A stretch of 6,732 nt of DNA from Burkholderiaceae bacterium (GTDB taxonomy: Bacteria; Pseudomonadota; Gammaproteobacteria; Burkholderiales; Burkholderiaceae_C), in assembly GCA_025458585.1 (NCBI GenBank), contig JALOSD010000087.1, positions 1 through 6,732 of the forward strand, in the 5' to 3' direction. The notes below the pieces were generated by a model that saw nothing but the letters and a program-made list of their open reading frames with translations, did not search any database and had not been told where the DNA came from. Below, piece by piece: positions 1 to 6,058 of the stretch (positions are counted from its first letter, which is position 1; every line of letters starts with the position of its first letter). The translations under genes were made by a program, and so were the position numbers.

Positions 1-339
1 AAGGACGTGCACGTCATCGGCGACTCGATCCTGCTCGCGCCGGCGATGCCCAAGAGCGGCCACATGGCCAACAGCCACGCGAAGGTGACGGCGGCAGCGA
101 TCGTCGCGCAGTTCGCCGGCTGGCCGGTCAACCCCGCGCCGATGCTCACCAACACCTGCTACAGCTTCGTCGACGCGAGCAACGTCGTGCACGTGGCGAG
201 CGTCCACGCCTACGACGCGACCGACAAGACGTTCAAGACCGTGCCGGGCTCGGGCGGCCTGTCGGCGGCGGCCAACGAGCGTGAAGGCCTGTACGCCTGG
301 AACTGGGCCCGCACGATCTGGGCAGACTCGCTAACCTGA
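1..339 (+). CDS. fccB: Flavocytochrome c sulfide dehydrogenase, flavoprotein subunit (C-terminal part, 5' end outside window)
   Basis: This is the last 112 codons of a gene whose start lies to the left of the window; it ends at TGA 337-339. The family is a periplasmic FAD enzyme that oxidises sulfide to sulfur or polysulfide and passes electrons to a cytochrome c partner (FccA/SoxE). Visible here are the second FAD-binding segment (VIGD at codons 5-8, followed by a PKSG..AN motif at 17-24) and the C-terminal flavocytochrome-c sulfide dehydrogenase domain with NTCYS at codons 51-55, HVASVH, and the ending AWNWARTIWAD. The Cys at codon 53 (157-159) matches by position the C-terminal half of the redox-active disulfide known near the flavin in the Allochromatium enzyme; its partner Cys is outside the window. 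No cytochrome subunit is seen on this side. SoxF is the same family, so fccB versus soxF cannot be decided from this fragment. Confidence 0.9.
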   Translation, partial: KDVHVIGDSILLAPAMPKSGHMANSHAKVTAAAIVAQFAGWPVNPAPMLTNTCYSFVDASNVVHVASVHAYDATDKTFKTVPGSGGLSAAANEREGLYAWNWARTIWADSLT

Positions 340-340
340 T

Positions 341-418
341 CACCCCCGAAGCGCCTTCGGCGCTTCCCCCTCGAGGGGGGCGCCGCCGGCGGACCGGCAA
401 AGCCGGATCCGCGGCGGC
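341..418. repeat. Composite GC-rich palindromic intergenic repeat, possible bidirectional terminator
   Basis: Three adjacent inverted repeats fill the start of the convergent gap just after the fccB stop. At 348-366 an 8-bp stem, GAAGCGCC/GGCGCTTC, has a 3-nt loop. At 366-379 there is a perfect palindrome, CCCCCTCGAGGGGG. At 382-418 a long GC stem closes on CCGGC-AAA-GCCGG with one bulge. The C-run at 343-347 could also pair with the G-run at 375-379, making one larger structure around the first hairpin. From memory, GAAGCGC-hairpin plus CTCGAGGGGG blocks recur between genes in Rubrivivax- and Leptothrix-like genomes; I cannot count copies here. There is no T-tract, so intrinsic termination is not proven. 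Confidence 0.7.
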
Positions 419-473
419 CGCTCGACAGGTGGTGGCGCGTGTCGCCGGCGGGTGCGTGAGCCGGCGCGGTGTC

Positions 474-498
474 GGTCCGCGGCAACTTGCCGCGGACC
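474..498 (-). terminator. Perfect 12-bp hairpin abutting the BLUF gene stop (likely terminator)
   Basis: GGTCCGCGGCAA at 474-485 and its exact reverse complement TTGCCGCGGACC at 487-498 are separated by one base. Read on the minus strand, the hairpin begins directly after the TGA of the BLUF gene (501-499), the usual place for an end-of-operon terminator. No U-tract follows in either direction, so it may work with Rho, protect the mRNA 3' end, or stop read-through from fccB on the opposite strand. Between this hairpin and the repeat block to its left (419-473) I see no gene or clear signal. Confidence 0.6.
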
Positions 499-924
499 TC
501 AGGCTTGCCCCATGACGGAGGCGGTGGCGACGAGTTCGTCGAACAGGGCCATCGACACCGCGCCGCTGACGGCGTAGGGGTCGAGCGTCGGGGTCTCGGA
601 GTACTTCAGCAGCAACGCCGGGTTCAGCCGCCTTAGGTTGACCTCGCCCATCGACCAGCCGGCGAAACGGCGCTCGCCGATTTCCTCGTAGCTGAGCAGC
701 GTCACGTCGCGGTGCCGCGGGTCGGCGGCGATGAGGTTGTACAGCGCGTTGACGGGCCCGCGCCCGCCTTCGAGCAGCTGGATGAAGATGCCGCCGGAGA
801 AGCACAGCACGCCGGTGATGCCGCGCTTGGCGTTGTCGGCCTTCGACTGGCGAAGGATCGTGTGCAGTTCGTCGCCGTCGACGGTGTCGGCGGCACGGCT
901 GGCGTACATCAGGCGCACGAGCAT
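499..924 (-). CDS. Stand-alone BLUF-domain blue-light photoreceptor
   Basis: This 141-residue protein is a single BLUF (sensor of blue light using FAD) domain with a short helical C-terminal cap, the size and layout of short BLUF proteins such as BlrB and PixD. All residues that define the photocycle are present and keep a constant offset of 14 from AppA numbering: Tyr7 (AppA Tyr21), Ser27 (Ser41), Asn31 (Asn45), Gln49 (Gln63), Trp90 (Trp104) and Met92 (Met106). It should therefore bind flavin in the cytoplasm and show the usual red shift in blue light. No output domain is attached, so it must act through a partner protein, which is not identified here. The ATG at 924-922 is supported by AAGGA at 936-932, seven bases upstream. 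The gene lies 11 nt after the folE stop, so the two are probably one transcript. It ends against a strong hairpin. Confidence 0.93.
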   Translation of the reverse strand: MLVRLMYASRAADTVDGDELHTILRQSKADNAKRGITGVLCFSGGIFIQLLEGGRGPVNALYNLIAADPRHRDVTLLSYEEIGERRFAGWSMGEVNLRRLNPALLLKYSETPTLDPYAVSGAVSMALFDELVATASVMGQA

Positions 925-931
925 GGTGTTG

Positions 932-936
932 TCCTT
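932..936 (-). promoter_or_regulatory. Ribosome binding site of the BLUF gene, touching the folE stop codon
   Basis: On the minus strand AAGGA lies seven bases before the BLUF ATG, and its first base is the last base of the folE TGA (938-936). A ribosome ending on folE would be placed on this site, so translational coupling is likely. It also fixes the BLUF start, because the reading frame stays open far upstream. Confidence 0.7.
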
Positions 937-1670
937 CAGGCGTTCTTCTTGCTGAGCAGCGACAGGAACTCGCGGCGCAGGTTCGCGTCCTTCAGGAACG
1001 CGCCGCGCATCACCGAGTTGACCATCATCGACTCGTCGTCCTTGACGCCGCGCCAGTGCATGCAGAAGTGGTCGGCCTCCATCACGATCGCAAGGCCGTC
1101 GGGCTTGACGCGCTGCTGCAGCTCGTTGGCCAGCATCGTCACCGCCTCCTCCTGGATCTGCGGCCGGCTCATGATCCAGTCGCAGATGCGCGCGTACTTG
1201 CTCAGCCCGATCAGGTTCGAGAACTCGTTGGGCAGCACGCCGATCCACACCCGCCCGAGGATCGGGCACAGGTGGTGCGAGCAGGCGCTGCGCACCTTGA
1301 TCGGGCCGACGATCATCAGCTCGTTCAGGCGCTCGGCGTTCGGGAACTCGGTGACCGAGGGCATCGGCCGGTAGCGCCCGGCGAACACTTCCTCGACGAA
1401 CATCTTGGCCACCCGCTTGGCGGTGTCGTTCGTGTTGTGGTCGTTGTCGGTGTCGATCACGAGCGCGCGCAGCACCTCGTGCATCTTCGCCTGCACCTCG
1501 GCCTTGAGCTCCTCGAGCTCGCCGTCCTCGATGTAGTCGGCGATGTTGTCGTTCGCGTGGTAGCGGCACTCGGCGCCGACCAGCCGGTAGCGGATGCGCT
1601 CCGACGCTGGCAGGCGCGCGAGCTCCTCCTCGTTGCGGAAGATCGGGGTCGCGTGGGGTGGAGCGTTCAT
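936..1670 (-). CDS. folE: GTP cyclohydrolase I, divergent CSHH-type FolE
   Basis: The family is a cytoplasmic homodecameric zinc enzyme that converts GTP to 7,8-dihydroneopterin triphosphate, the entry step to tetrahydrofolate and other pterins. The protein is 244 residues against 222 in E. coli, with the extra length mainly at the N-terminus. Catalytic residues are retained: zinc ligands Cys130, His133 and Cys203 (E. coli Cys110, His113, Cys181), His132 (His112), His201 (His179), the GLSKYAR segment with Ser157, Lys158 and Arg161, and PQIQE with Glu174 (Glu152, guanine recognition). The zinc motif reads SACSHH instead of the usual CEHH, and two residues are inserted between it and the GLSK segment, which marks a divergent subfamily often annotated simply as FolE. 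It may be a second copy beside a canonical folE elsewhere. The start ATG has GAGGAG at 1683-1678, seven bases upstream. It is first in a pair with the BLUF gene, suggesting pterin supply tied to light sensing. Confidence 0.93.
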   Translation of the reverse strand: MNAPPHATPIFRNEEELARLPASERIRYRLVGAECRYHANDNIADYIEDGELEELKAEVQAKMHEVLRALVIDTDNDHNTNDTAKRVAKMFVEEVFAGRYRPMPSVTEFPNAERLNELMIVGPIKVRSACSHHLCPILGRVWIGVLPNEFSNLIGLSKYARICDWIMSRPQIQEEAVTMLANELQQRVKPDGLAIVMEADHFCMHWRGVKDDESMMVNSVMRGAFLKDANLRREFLSLLSKKNA

Positions 1671-1743
1671 CGGACGTCTCCTCGTCAGGTCCGGGGAGCG
1701 TCCATTGTCGCCGCTGCCGCGCGAGCGCCCCTAGACTGCGCCG
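1671..1743. promoter_or_regulatory. Divergent folE / rsmB intergenic promoter region
   Basis: These 73 bases must hold the 5' signals of both the leftward folE-BLUF unit and the rightward rsmB operon. For folE there is a clear GAGGAG ribosome site at 1683-1678. A GACAAT hexamer on the minus strand (1709-1704) could be a weak -10, but nothing like TTGACA lies at the right distance. For rsmB no Shine-Dalgarno is seen. TAGACT at 1732-1737 matches the -10 consensus at four of six positions and sits so close to the ATG that a leaderless transcript is possible. I see no convincing operator palindrome. Confidence 0.4.
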
Positions 1744-3141
1744 ATGTCCCTGTCTGCCGCCCCTGGGCTGCCGCTCGCGCGGTTGCTCGAACACACGTCC
1801 GACACGCTCGCCGGCGTGCGCGCCGGCCGCTCGCTGACCGAGCTGCTCACGCACTGCCCGGCGCCGGCGCGCCCGGGCACGCAGGCGCTCGCGTTCCACG
1901 TCCTGCGCGTGCTCGGCAGCGCGGCGGCCGTGCGCCGGCTGGCCGCGCCGAAGACGCCGCCACCGCAGGTCGACGCGCTGCTGACGACGGCGCTCGCGCT
2001 GCTGTGGCCCGCCGAGCCGGGCGCCGCGTTGCCGTACCCCGAGCACACGCTCGTCGACCAGGCGGTGGCGGCGGCGCGCCGGCGCACGCCGGCGGCCGCG
2101 GGCTTCGTCAACGCGGTGCTGCGCCGCTTCCTGCGCGAGCGTGACGCGCTGAGCGCAGCCGCCCGGCGCGAGCCCGAGGGCGCGTACAACCACCCGCGCT
2201 GGTGGATCGCGCAGCTGCAGCGCGACTGGCCGCAGCACTGGCAGGCGCTGCTGCGCGCGGCCAACCGCCGCGCGCCGATGACGCTGCGCGTCAACGCGCG
2301 CCGCGGCGACGCCGATGCTTACGTGCGCCGGCTCGCCGCCGCAGGGCGCGCCGCGATAGCGGCCGGCCCGCACGCGGTCGTGCTCGCCGAGCCGTGCCCG
2401 GTTGCCGACCTGCCGGGGTTCGACGCCGGCGACGTCTCGGTGCAGGACGCGGCGGCGCAGCTCGCCGCGCCACTGCTGCTCGGCGCCGGGCTGCGCGCGG
2501 GCGCGCGCGTGCTCGACGCCTGCGCCGCGCCCGGCGGCAAGACGGCGCACCTGCTGGAGCTCGCCGAGCTCGACCTGCTCGCGCTCGACCACGACGCGCT
2601 GCGTCTGGCGCGCGTCGAGGAGACGCTGGTGCGGCTCGGCCTGAGCGCGCGCGTGCAGGCCGCCGACGCCGCCGACCCCGCCGCCTGGTGGGACGGCGAG
2701 CCGTTCGACGCCATCCTGCTCGACGCGCCGTGCACCGCGTCGGGCATCGTGCGCCGACACCCTGACATCCGCTGGCTGCGCCGCGCGGGCGACGTCGCCG
2801 CACTGGCACGCCAGCAGGCGCGGCTGCTCGACGCGCTGTGGCCGCTGCTCAGACCCGGCGGGCGGCTGCTGTACGCGACCTGCTCGGTGTTCCGCGCCGA
2901 GGGGCAGGCGCAGATCGACGCGTTTTTGCAACGCCCGCCAGGGCATGCGGCGCAGCTCGACCCGGCCTCGCCGGGCCATCTGTTGCCGCTGGCCGACAAT
3001 CCGCGGCAGGGGAATCCCGGATCGTCCGGGGCTGTCCCGCTCGCCGGCGCGTCCGGCGGGCTCGCTCCCGCCGGCGGCATGCCGATGCCTGCGGCGGCCG
3101 ACCCGGACGGCTTCTTCTACGCGCTGTTGCACAAGCCTTGA
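1744..3141 (+). CDS. rsmB: 16S rRNA (cytosine(967)-C(5))-methyltransferase RsmB
   Basis: RsmB methylates C967 of 16S rRNA using S-adenosylmethionine. The 465-residue protein has the expected order: an N-terminal NusB-like RNA-binding helical domain (about 10-135, with a PLVD-like HTLVDQAV at 101-108 and FVNAVLRRF at 121-129), a linker, and a Rossmann methyltransferase domain from about 230. Motif I is VLDACAAPGGKT at 256-267. Motif IV is LLDAPCTASG at 325-334 with Cys330, followed by RRHPDIRW. Motif VI is LLYATCSVF at 375-383 with the catalytic Cys380. The end DGFFYALLHKP is the family signature. Residues about 411-452 contain a Gly/Pro/Ala-rich insertion absent from E. coli RsmB. The ATG is the only sensible start: it follows the intergenic gap, and translation gives the NusB-like domain almost at once, but it has no Shine-Dalgarno. 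It is first gene of the rightward operon. Confidence 0.95.
   Translation: MSLSAAPGLPLARLLEHTSDTLAGVRAGRSLTELLTHCPAPARPGTQALAFHVLRVLGSAAAVRRLAAPKTPPPQVDALLTTALALLWPAEPGAALPYPEHTLVDQAVAAARRRTPAAAGFVNAVLRRFLRERDALSAAARREPEGAYNHPRWWIAQLQRDWPQHWQALLRAANRRAPMTLRVNARRGDADAYVRRLAAAGRAAIAAGPHAVVLAEPCPVADLPGFDAGDVSVQDAAAQLAAPLLLGAGLRAGARVLDACAAPGGKTAHLLELAELDLLALDHDALRLARVEETLVRLGLSARVQAADAADPAAWWDGEPFDAILLDAPCTASGIVRRHPDIRWLRRAGDVAALARQQARLLDALWPLLRPGGRLLYATCSVFRAEGQAQIDAFLQRPPGHAAQLDPASPGHLLPLADNPRQGNPGSSGAVPLAGASGGLAPAGGMPMPAAADPDGFFYALLHKP
3016..3074. repeat. Two tandem hairpins inside the rsmB coding sequence
   Basis: CCCGGA (3016-3021) and TCCGGG (3025-3030) form a 6-bp stem with a 3-nt loop. 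CCGGCGGG (3053-3060) and CCCGCCGG (3067-3074) form an 8-bp stem with a 6-nt loop. Both lie in frame inside rsmB and coincide with the low-complexity protein insertion (codons 425-444). This suggests either a small palindromic element that entered the gene in frame or simple GC-driven expansion. Confidence 0.5.
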
Positions 3142-3191
3142 CCGCCCGCCCAACGCCTGCCCCCGGGACGCGGCCCGCCGGCGCCCGTGCG

Positions 3192-3755
3192 ATGCGGCGG
3201 CGCTCGCTGGGCCGGCTCGCGCTCGGCGCGCTGCTGCTGCCGCTCGCCGGCGCGCCGACGGCCGCGCGCGCGGAGGGTGTCGAGGTGCTGGCGCTGCAGG
3301 TCGAGCGCGGGCCGACGATCGTCGCCGTCGACTTCGCGCTGCGCGTGACGCTGCCGGCCGCCGTCGAGGACGCGCTGCGCCGCGGCGTGCCATTGCACTT
3401 CGTCGCGCGCGCGGCCCTTTACCGCTCGCGCTGGTACTGGCGCGACGAACGCATCGGGCGTGCGACGCGCCAGTGGCGGCTGAGCTACCAGCCGCTGACG
3501 AACAGCTACCGGGTCAGCATCGGCGGCCTGCACCAGAGCGTTGGCAGCCTCGACGAGGCGCTGACCACGGTGACGCGGCTCAGCTCGTGGCGCCTCGCCG
3601 ACGCCGACGACATCGATCCGGGTGGGCGCCACTACGTCGAATTCGAGTGGCGGCTCGACACCTCGCAGCTGCCGCGGCCGATGCAGATCGGTGTCGGCAG
3701 CCTTCCCGAGTGGACCCTCGAGCTCGAGCGGACGCTGCCTCTGTCGCCGTCATGA
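3192..3755 (+). CDS. Exported DUF4390-family protein, function unknown
   Basis: The 187-residue protein starts with a clear Sec signal peptide: MRRR, a hydrophobic core at about 7-21, and cleavage expected after Ala27 (ARA). The mature part matches the DUF4390 style: VEVLALQVERG, then YRSRWYWRDERIG at 78-90, WRLSYQPLTNSYRVS at 95-109, and a final PRPMQIGVGS..EWTLELE at 161-179. It is probably periplasmic and beta-rich with no enzyme motif; function is unknown. It lies between rsmB and ntrY, and its TGA overlaps the ntrY ATG (ATGA at 3752-3755), so it is likely translationally coupled to the kinase and may affect its sensing or assembly; that role is inference from position only. The start is uncertain: ATG 3192 places the signal peptide well but has no ribosome site, while a TTG at 3138 overlapping the rsmB stop would add 18 residues and allow coupling to rsmB. 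Confidence 0.85.
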   Translation: MRRRSLGRLALGALLLPLAGAPTAARAEGVEVLALQVERGPTIVAVDFALRVTLPAAVEDALRRGVPLHFVARAALYRSRWYWRDERIGRATRQWRLSYQPLTNSYRVSIGGLHQSVGSLDEALTTVTRLSSWRLADADDIDPGGRHYVEFEWRLDTSQLPRPMQIGVGSLPEWTLELERTLPLSPS

Positions 3756-6034
3756 GCAAGAAGTCGGTGCGCTGGGCCTGGCTGGTGGCGCTCGTCGCGC
3801 TCACCGGGGTCGGGCTGGTGCTCGGCTTCCTGGTGTCGCTCGTCGCCGGCGCGGGTGGCGCCTACGAGCGGCACTTCGTCTGGCTGTTCTGGCTCAACGC
3901 CGCCGTCGCGACGCTGCTCGCGATCGTGATCGTCGGCGCCGCGCTGCGGCTCGCGGCACGCGTGCGGCGCGGCAAGTTCGGCAGCCAGCTGCTGCTCAAG
4001 CTGGCCGGCATCTTCGGCCTCGTCGGCGTGTTGCCGGGCCTGCTGATCTACGTCGTCAGCGTCCAGTTCGTCTCGCGCAGCATCGAGGCCTGGTTCGACG
4101 TGCGCGTCGAGACCGCGCTCGACGCCGGCCTCGCGCTCGGGCGCGGCACGCTCGACGAGCAGGTCGGCGACCTCGCCGCGAAGACGCGCGTGGCCGCCGA
4201 GCGGCTCGCCGAGCTGAGCGGCGAGGTCACGCCGCTGACGCTCGAGCGGCTGCGCGAGCAGCTGGCGGCGCAGCAGGTGGCCGTGCTCGGCGAGGGCGGG
4301 CAGGCGCTGCTCGTGGCCGGCGGCGCGCTGCCTGCGCTCGCGCCCGAACGGCCGCCGCCGGCGCTGCTGTCCGAGGTGCGGCTGCGGCGCGTCGTCGCGC
4401 GGCTCGAAGGCCTCGACGACGAGCCGGCGCCCGGCGCGCTGCCCGACGCGCGCGTGCGCGCGCTCGCGGTGCTGCCGAGCAGTGACCTGGCGCTGCTGCG
4501 CAGCGACCGCTTCCTGCTCGTCGTGCAGGCCGTGCCGCCGCAGCTCGCGGCGCAGGCGCTCGCGGTGCAGGCGGCGTACCGCGAGTACCAGCAGCGCGCC
4601 CTCGAGCGCGACGGCCTTCGCCAGATGTACCTCGGTACGCTGACGCTGGCGCTGATCCTCGCCGTGTTCGGCGCCGTGCTGCTCGCCGCGCTGCTCGGCC
4701 AGCAGCTTGCCCGGCCGCTGCTGCTGCTCGCCGAGGGCGTGAAGCAGGTGGCCGCGGGTGACCTGCGTGCCAAGCCGGTGTTCGCCTCGCGCGACGAACT
4801 CGGCGGCCTGACGCGCTCGTTCGCGCAGATGACGCAGCAGCTCGCCGACGCGCGCGAGCAGGTGCAGCGCAGCGTCGCCGCCGTCGAGACGGCGCGCACG
4901 AACCTGCAGACGATCCTCGACAACATGACGGCGGGCGTCATCGTGTTCGACGCCGAGCGGCGCATCGACACCGTGAACCCCGGCGCCACGCGCATTTTGA
5001 AGTTGCCGCTGTCGGCGTACCGCGGCCGCCGCCTCGACGAAGTGCCGGCGCTCGCCGGCTTCGCCGACGCCATGTGGCAGCGCTTCGAGCTGCACGAGGC
5101 GAGCCCGGAGGCGGGTGAGCGCGACCAGTGGCAGGACGCGTTCGAGCTGCCCGTGCCGGGCGCCAACGTGCACGAACGCGACACGCTGACGCTGCTCGTG
5201 CGCGGCGCGCGCCTGCCCGGCGAGATGAAGCTGATGGTGTTCGACGACATCAGCGAAGTCGTCAGCGCGCAGCGCACCGCCGCGTGGGGCGAAGTGGCGC
5301 GGCGGCTCGCGCACGAGATCAAGAACCCGCTGACGCCGATCCAGCTCTCTGCCGAGCGGCTCGAGCACAAGCTCGCGGGCAAGCTCGAGGGCGCCGACCG
5401 CGCGCTGCTGCAGCGCGCCGTGGGCACGATCGTCAGCCAGGTGCACGCGATGCAGCGCCTCGTCAACGAGTTCCGCGACTACGCGCGGCTGCCGGCGGCG
5501 CAGCTGCGCCCGCTCGACCTCAACGCGCTCGTGGCCGAGGTGCTCGCGCTGTACGGGCAGGCGATCGAGAGCGGGCGGTTGCGCGTGACCTACGGCGAGG
5601 CGCTGCCCGCCATCGCGGGCGACGCGACGCAGTTGCGCCAGGTCGTGCACAACCTTGTGCAGAACGGCCTCGACGCGGTAGCCGAGCGCGCCGACGGCTG
5701 GGTGCGTGTTGCCACCGAGGCCACGCGACACGACGACGGCAGCGTGCGCTCGCTGCGTCTCGCGGTGAGCGACAACGGCCCCGGCTTCGCCGACAAGGTG
5801 CTCAAGCGCGCGTTCGAGCCCTACGTGACGACGAAGAGCAAGGGCACCGGGCTGGGGCTTGCGGTGGTCAAGAAGATCGCCGACGAGCACGGCGCGCGCC
5901 TGCGCATCGGCAACCGGCGCGACGCGGCGGGCGACGACGCGCCGGTGACCGGCGCACAAGTTTCGATATCATTTTCGCTACTCGCGTCGTCCGCGACGAT
6001 GCCTGCCGCGCCCGCCTCCACGCCTGCAACCTGA
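3752..6034 (+). CDS. ntrY: NtrY-type membrane sensor histidine kinase
   Basis: The 760-residue protein has the NtrY layout. Three N-terminal membrane segments lie at about 10-32, 43-68 and 86-107, then an extracytoplasmic sensor region to about 290, a fourth membrane segment at about 293-316, a HAMP domain (about 317-370), a PAS domain (about 382-495) and a catalytic kinase core. The phospho-accepting His521 sits in HEIKNPLTPIQLSAERL, the NtrY/NtrB-type H-box. ATP-binding motifs follow: N-box NLVQNGLDAV (634-643), DNGPGF (674-679), FEPYVTTKSKGTGLGLAVV (688-706). It should autophosphorylate and pass phosphate to the regulator encoded 24 nt downstream. The NtrYX family is linked to nitrogen metabolism and, in Neisseria and some other proteobacteria, to respiration and redox control; the signal is not visible here. 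The start is ATG 3752, overlapping the DUF4390 stop; the long open frame upstream is a shadow. The last 20 or so residues form an Ala/Ser/Pro tail with unusual codons. Confidence 0.94.
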   Translation: MSKKSVRWAWLVALVALTGVGLVLGFLVSLVAGAGGAYERHFVWLFWLNAAVATLLAIVIVGAALRLAARVRRGKFGSQLLLKLAGIFGLVGVLPGLLIYVVSVQFVSRSIEAWFDVRVETALDAGLALGRGTLDEQVGDLAAKTRVAAERLAELSGEVTPLTLERLREQLAAQQVAVLGEGGQALLVAGGALPALAPERPPPALLSEVRLRRVVARLEGLDDEPAPGALPDARVRALAVLPSSDLALLRSDRFLLVVQAVPPQLAAQALAVQAAYREYQQRALERDGLRQMYLGTLTLALILAVFGAVLLAALLGQQLARPLLLLAEGVKQVAAGDLRAKPVFASRDELGGLTRSFAQMTQQLADAREQVQRSVAAVETARTNLQTILDNMTAGVIVFDAERRIDTVNPGATRILKLPLSAYRGRRLDEVPALAGFADAMWQRFELHEASPEAGERDQWQDAFELPVPGANVHERDTLTLLVRGARLPGEMKLMVFDDISEVVSAQRTAAWGEVARRLAHEIKNPLTPIQLSAERLEHKLAGKLEGADRALLQRAVGTIVSQVHAMQRLVNEFRDYARLPAAQLRPLDLNALVAEVLALYGQAIESGRLRVTYGEALPAIAGDATQLRQVVHNLVQNGLDAVAERADGWVRVATEATRHDDGSVRSLRLAVSDNGPGFADKVLKRAFEPYVTTKSKGTGLGLAVVKKIADEHGARLRIGNRRDAAGDDAPVTGAQVSISFSLLASSATMPAAPASTPAT
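5945..5972 (+). promoter_or_regulatory. Possible internal promoter for ntrX within the 3' end of ntrY
   Basis: GTGACC (5945-5950, four of six to TTGACA) and TATCAT (5967-5972, five of six to TATAAT) are 16 bases apart. They sit in an AT-rich patch (about 5956-5985) that stands out from the surrounding GC-rich coding sequence. A start near 5980 would leave a leader of about 80 nt before the ntrX ATG. This is a by-eye match only. Confidence 0.25.
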
Positions 6035-6058
6035 ACGGGGTCGAACCGAACCCTCCTC

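Noticed and set aside
1704..1732. Sigma-70 promoter for folE on the minus strand using GACAAT as the -10
   Set aside because: At 16-18 bp spacing the -35 position is GC-only with no resemblance to TTGACA, so I do not call it as a defined promoter.
1056..2144. Plus-strand open frame antisense to folE and running into rsmB
   Set aside because: It is a His/Val/Leu/Arg-rich shadow of folE, with no start signal and no recognisable domain.
2838..3191. Upstream extension of the DUF4390 frame into rsmB
   Set aside because: The extension lies in another frame of the rsmB methyltransferase region and would bury the signal peptide. Only the short TTG alternative at 3138 is worth keeping in mind.
499..3393. 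Very long minus-strand open frame (964 codons) running through the BLUF gene, antisense folE and antisense rsmB
   Set aside because: Only its last 141 codons are real (the BLUF gene, with its own ribosome site). The rest is Arg/Ala-rich shadow translation caused by GC-rich third positions and contradicts the clear folE and rsmB frames.
2945..3751. Upstream extension of the ntrY frame by about 270 codons
   Set aside because: It overlaps rsmB and DUF4390 and is Arg/Pro/Ala-rich with no domain. The ATG at 3752 gives a normal NtrY N-terminus with a membrane segment starting at about residue 10.
3632..5959. 775-codon minus-strand open frame opposite ntrY
   Set aside because: Composition is rich in Arg, His, Gln and Leu without domain motifs, and the plus strand carries a complete kinase with every expected motif. 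It is a mirror artefact of codon bias.
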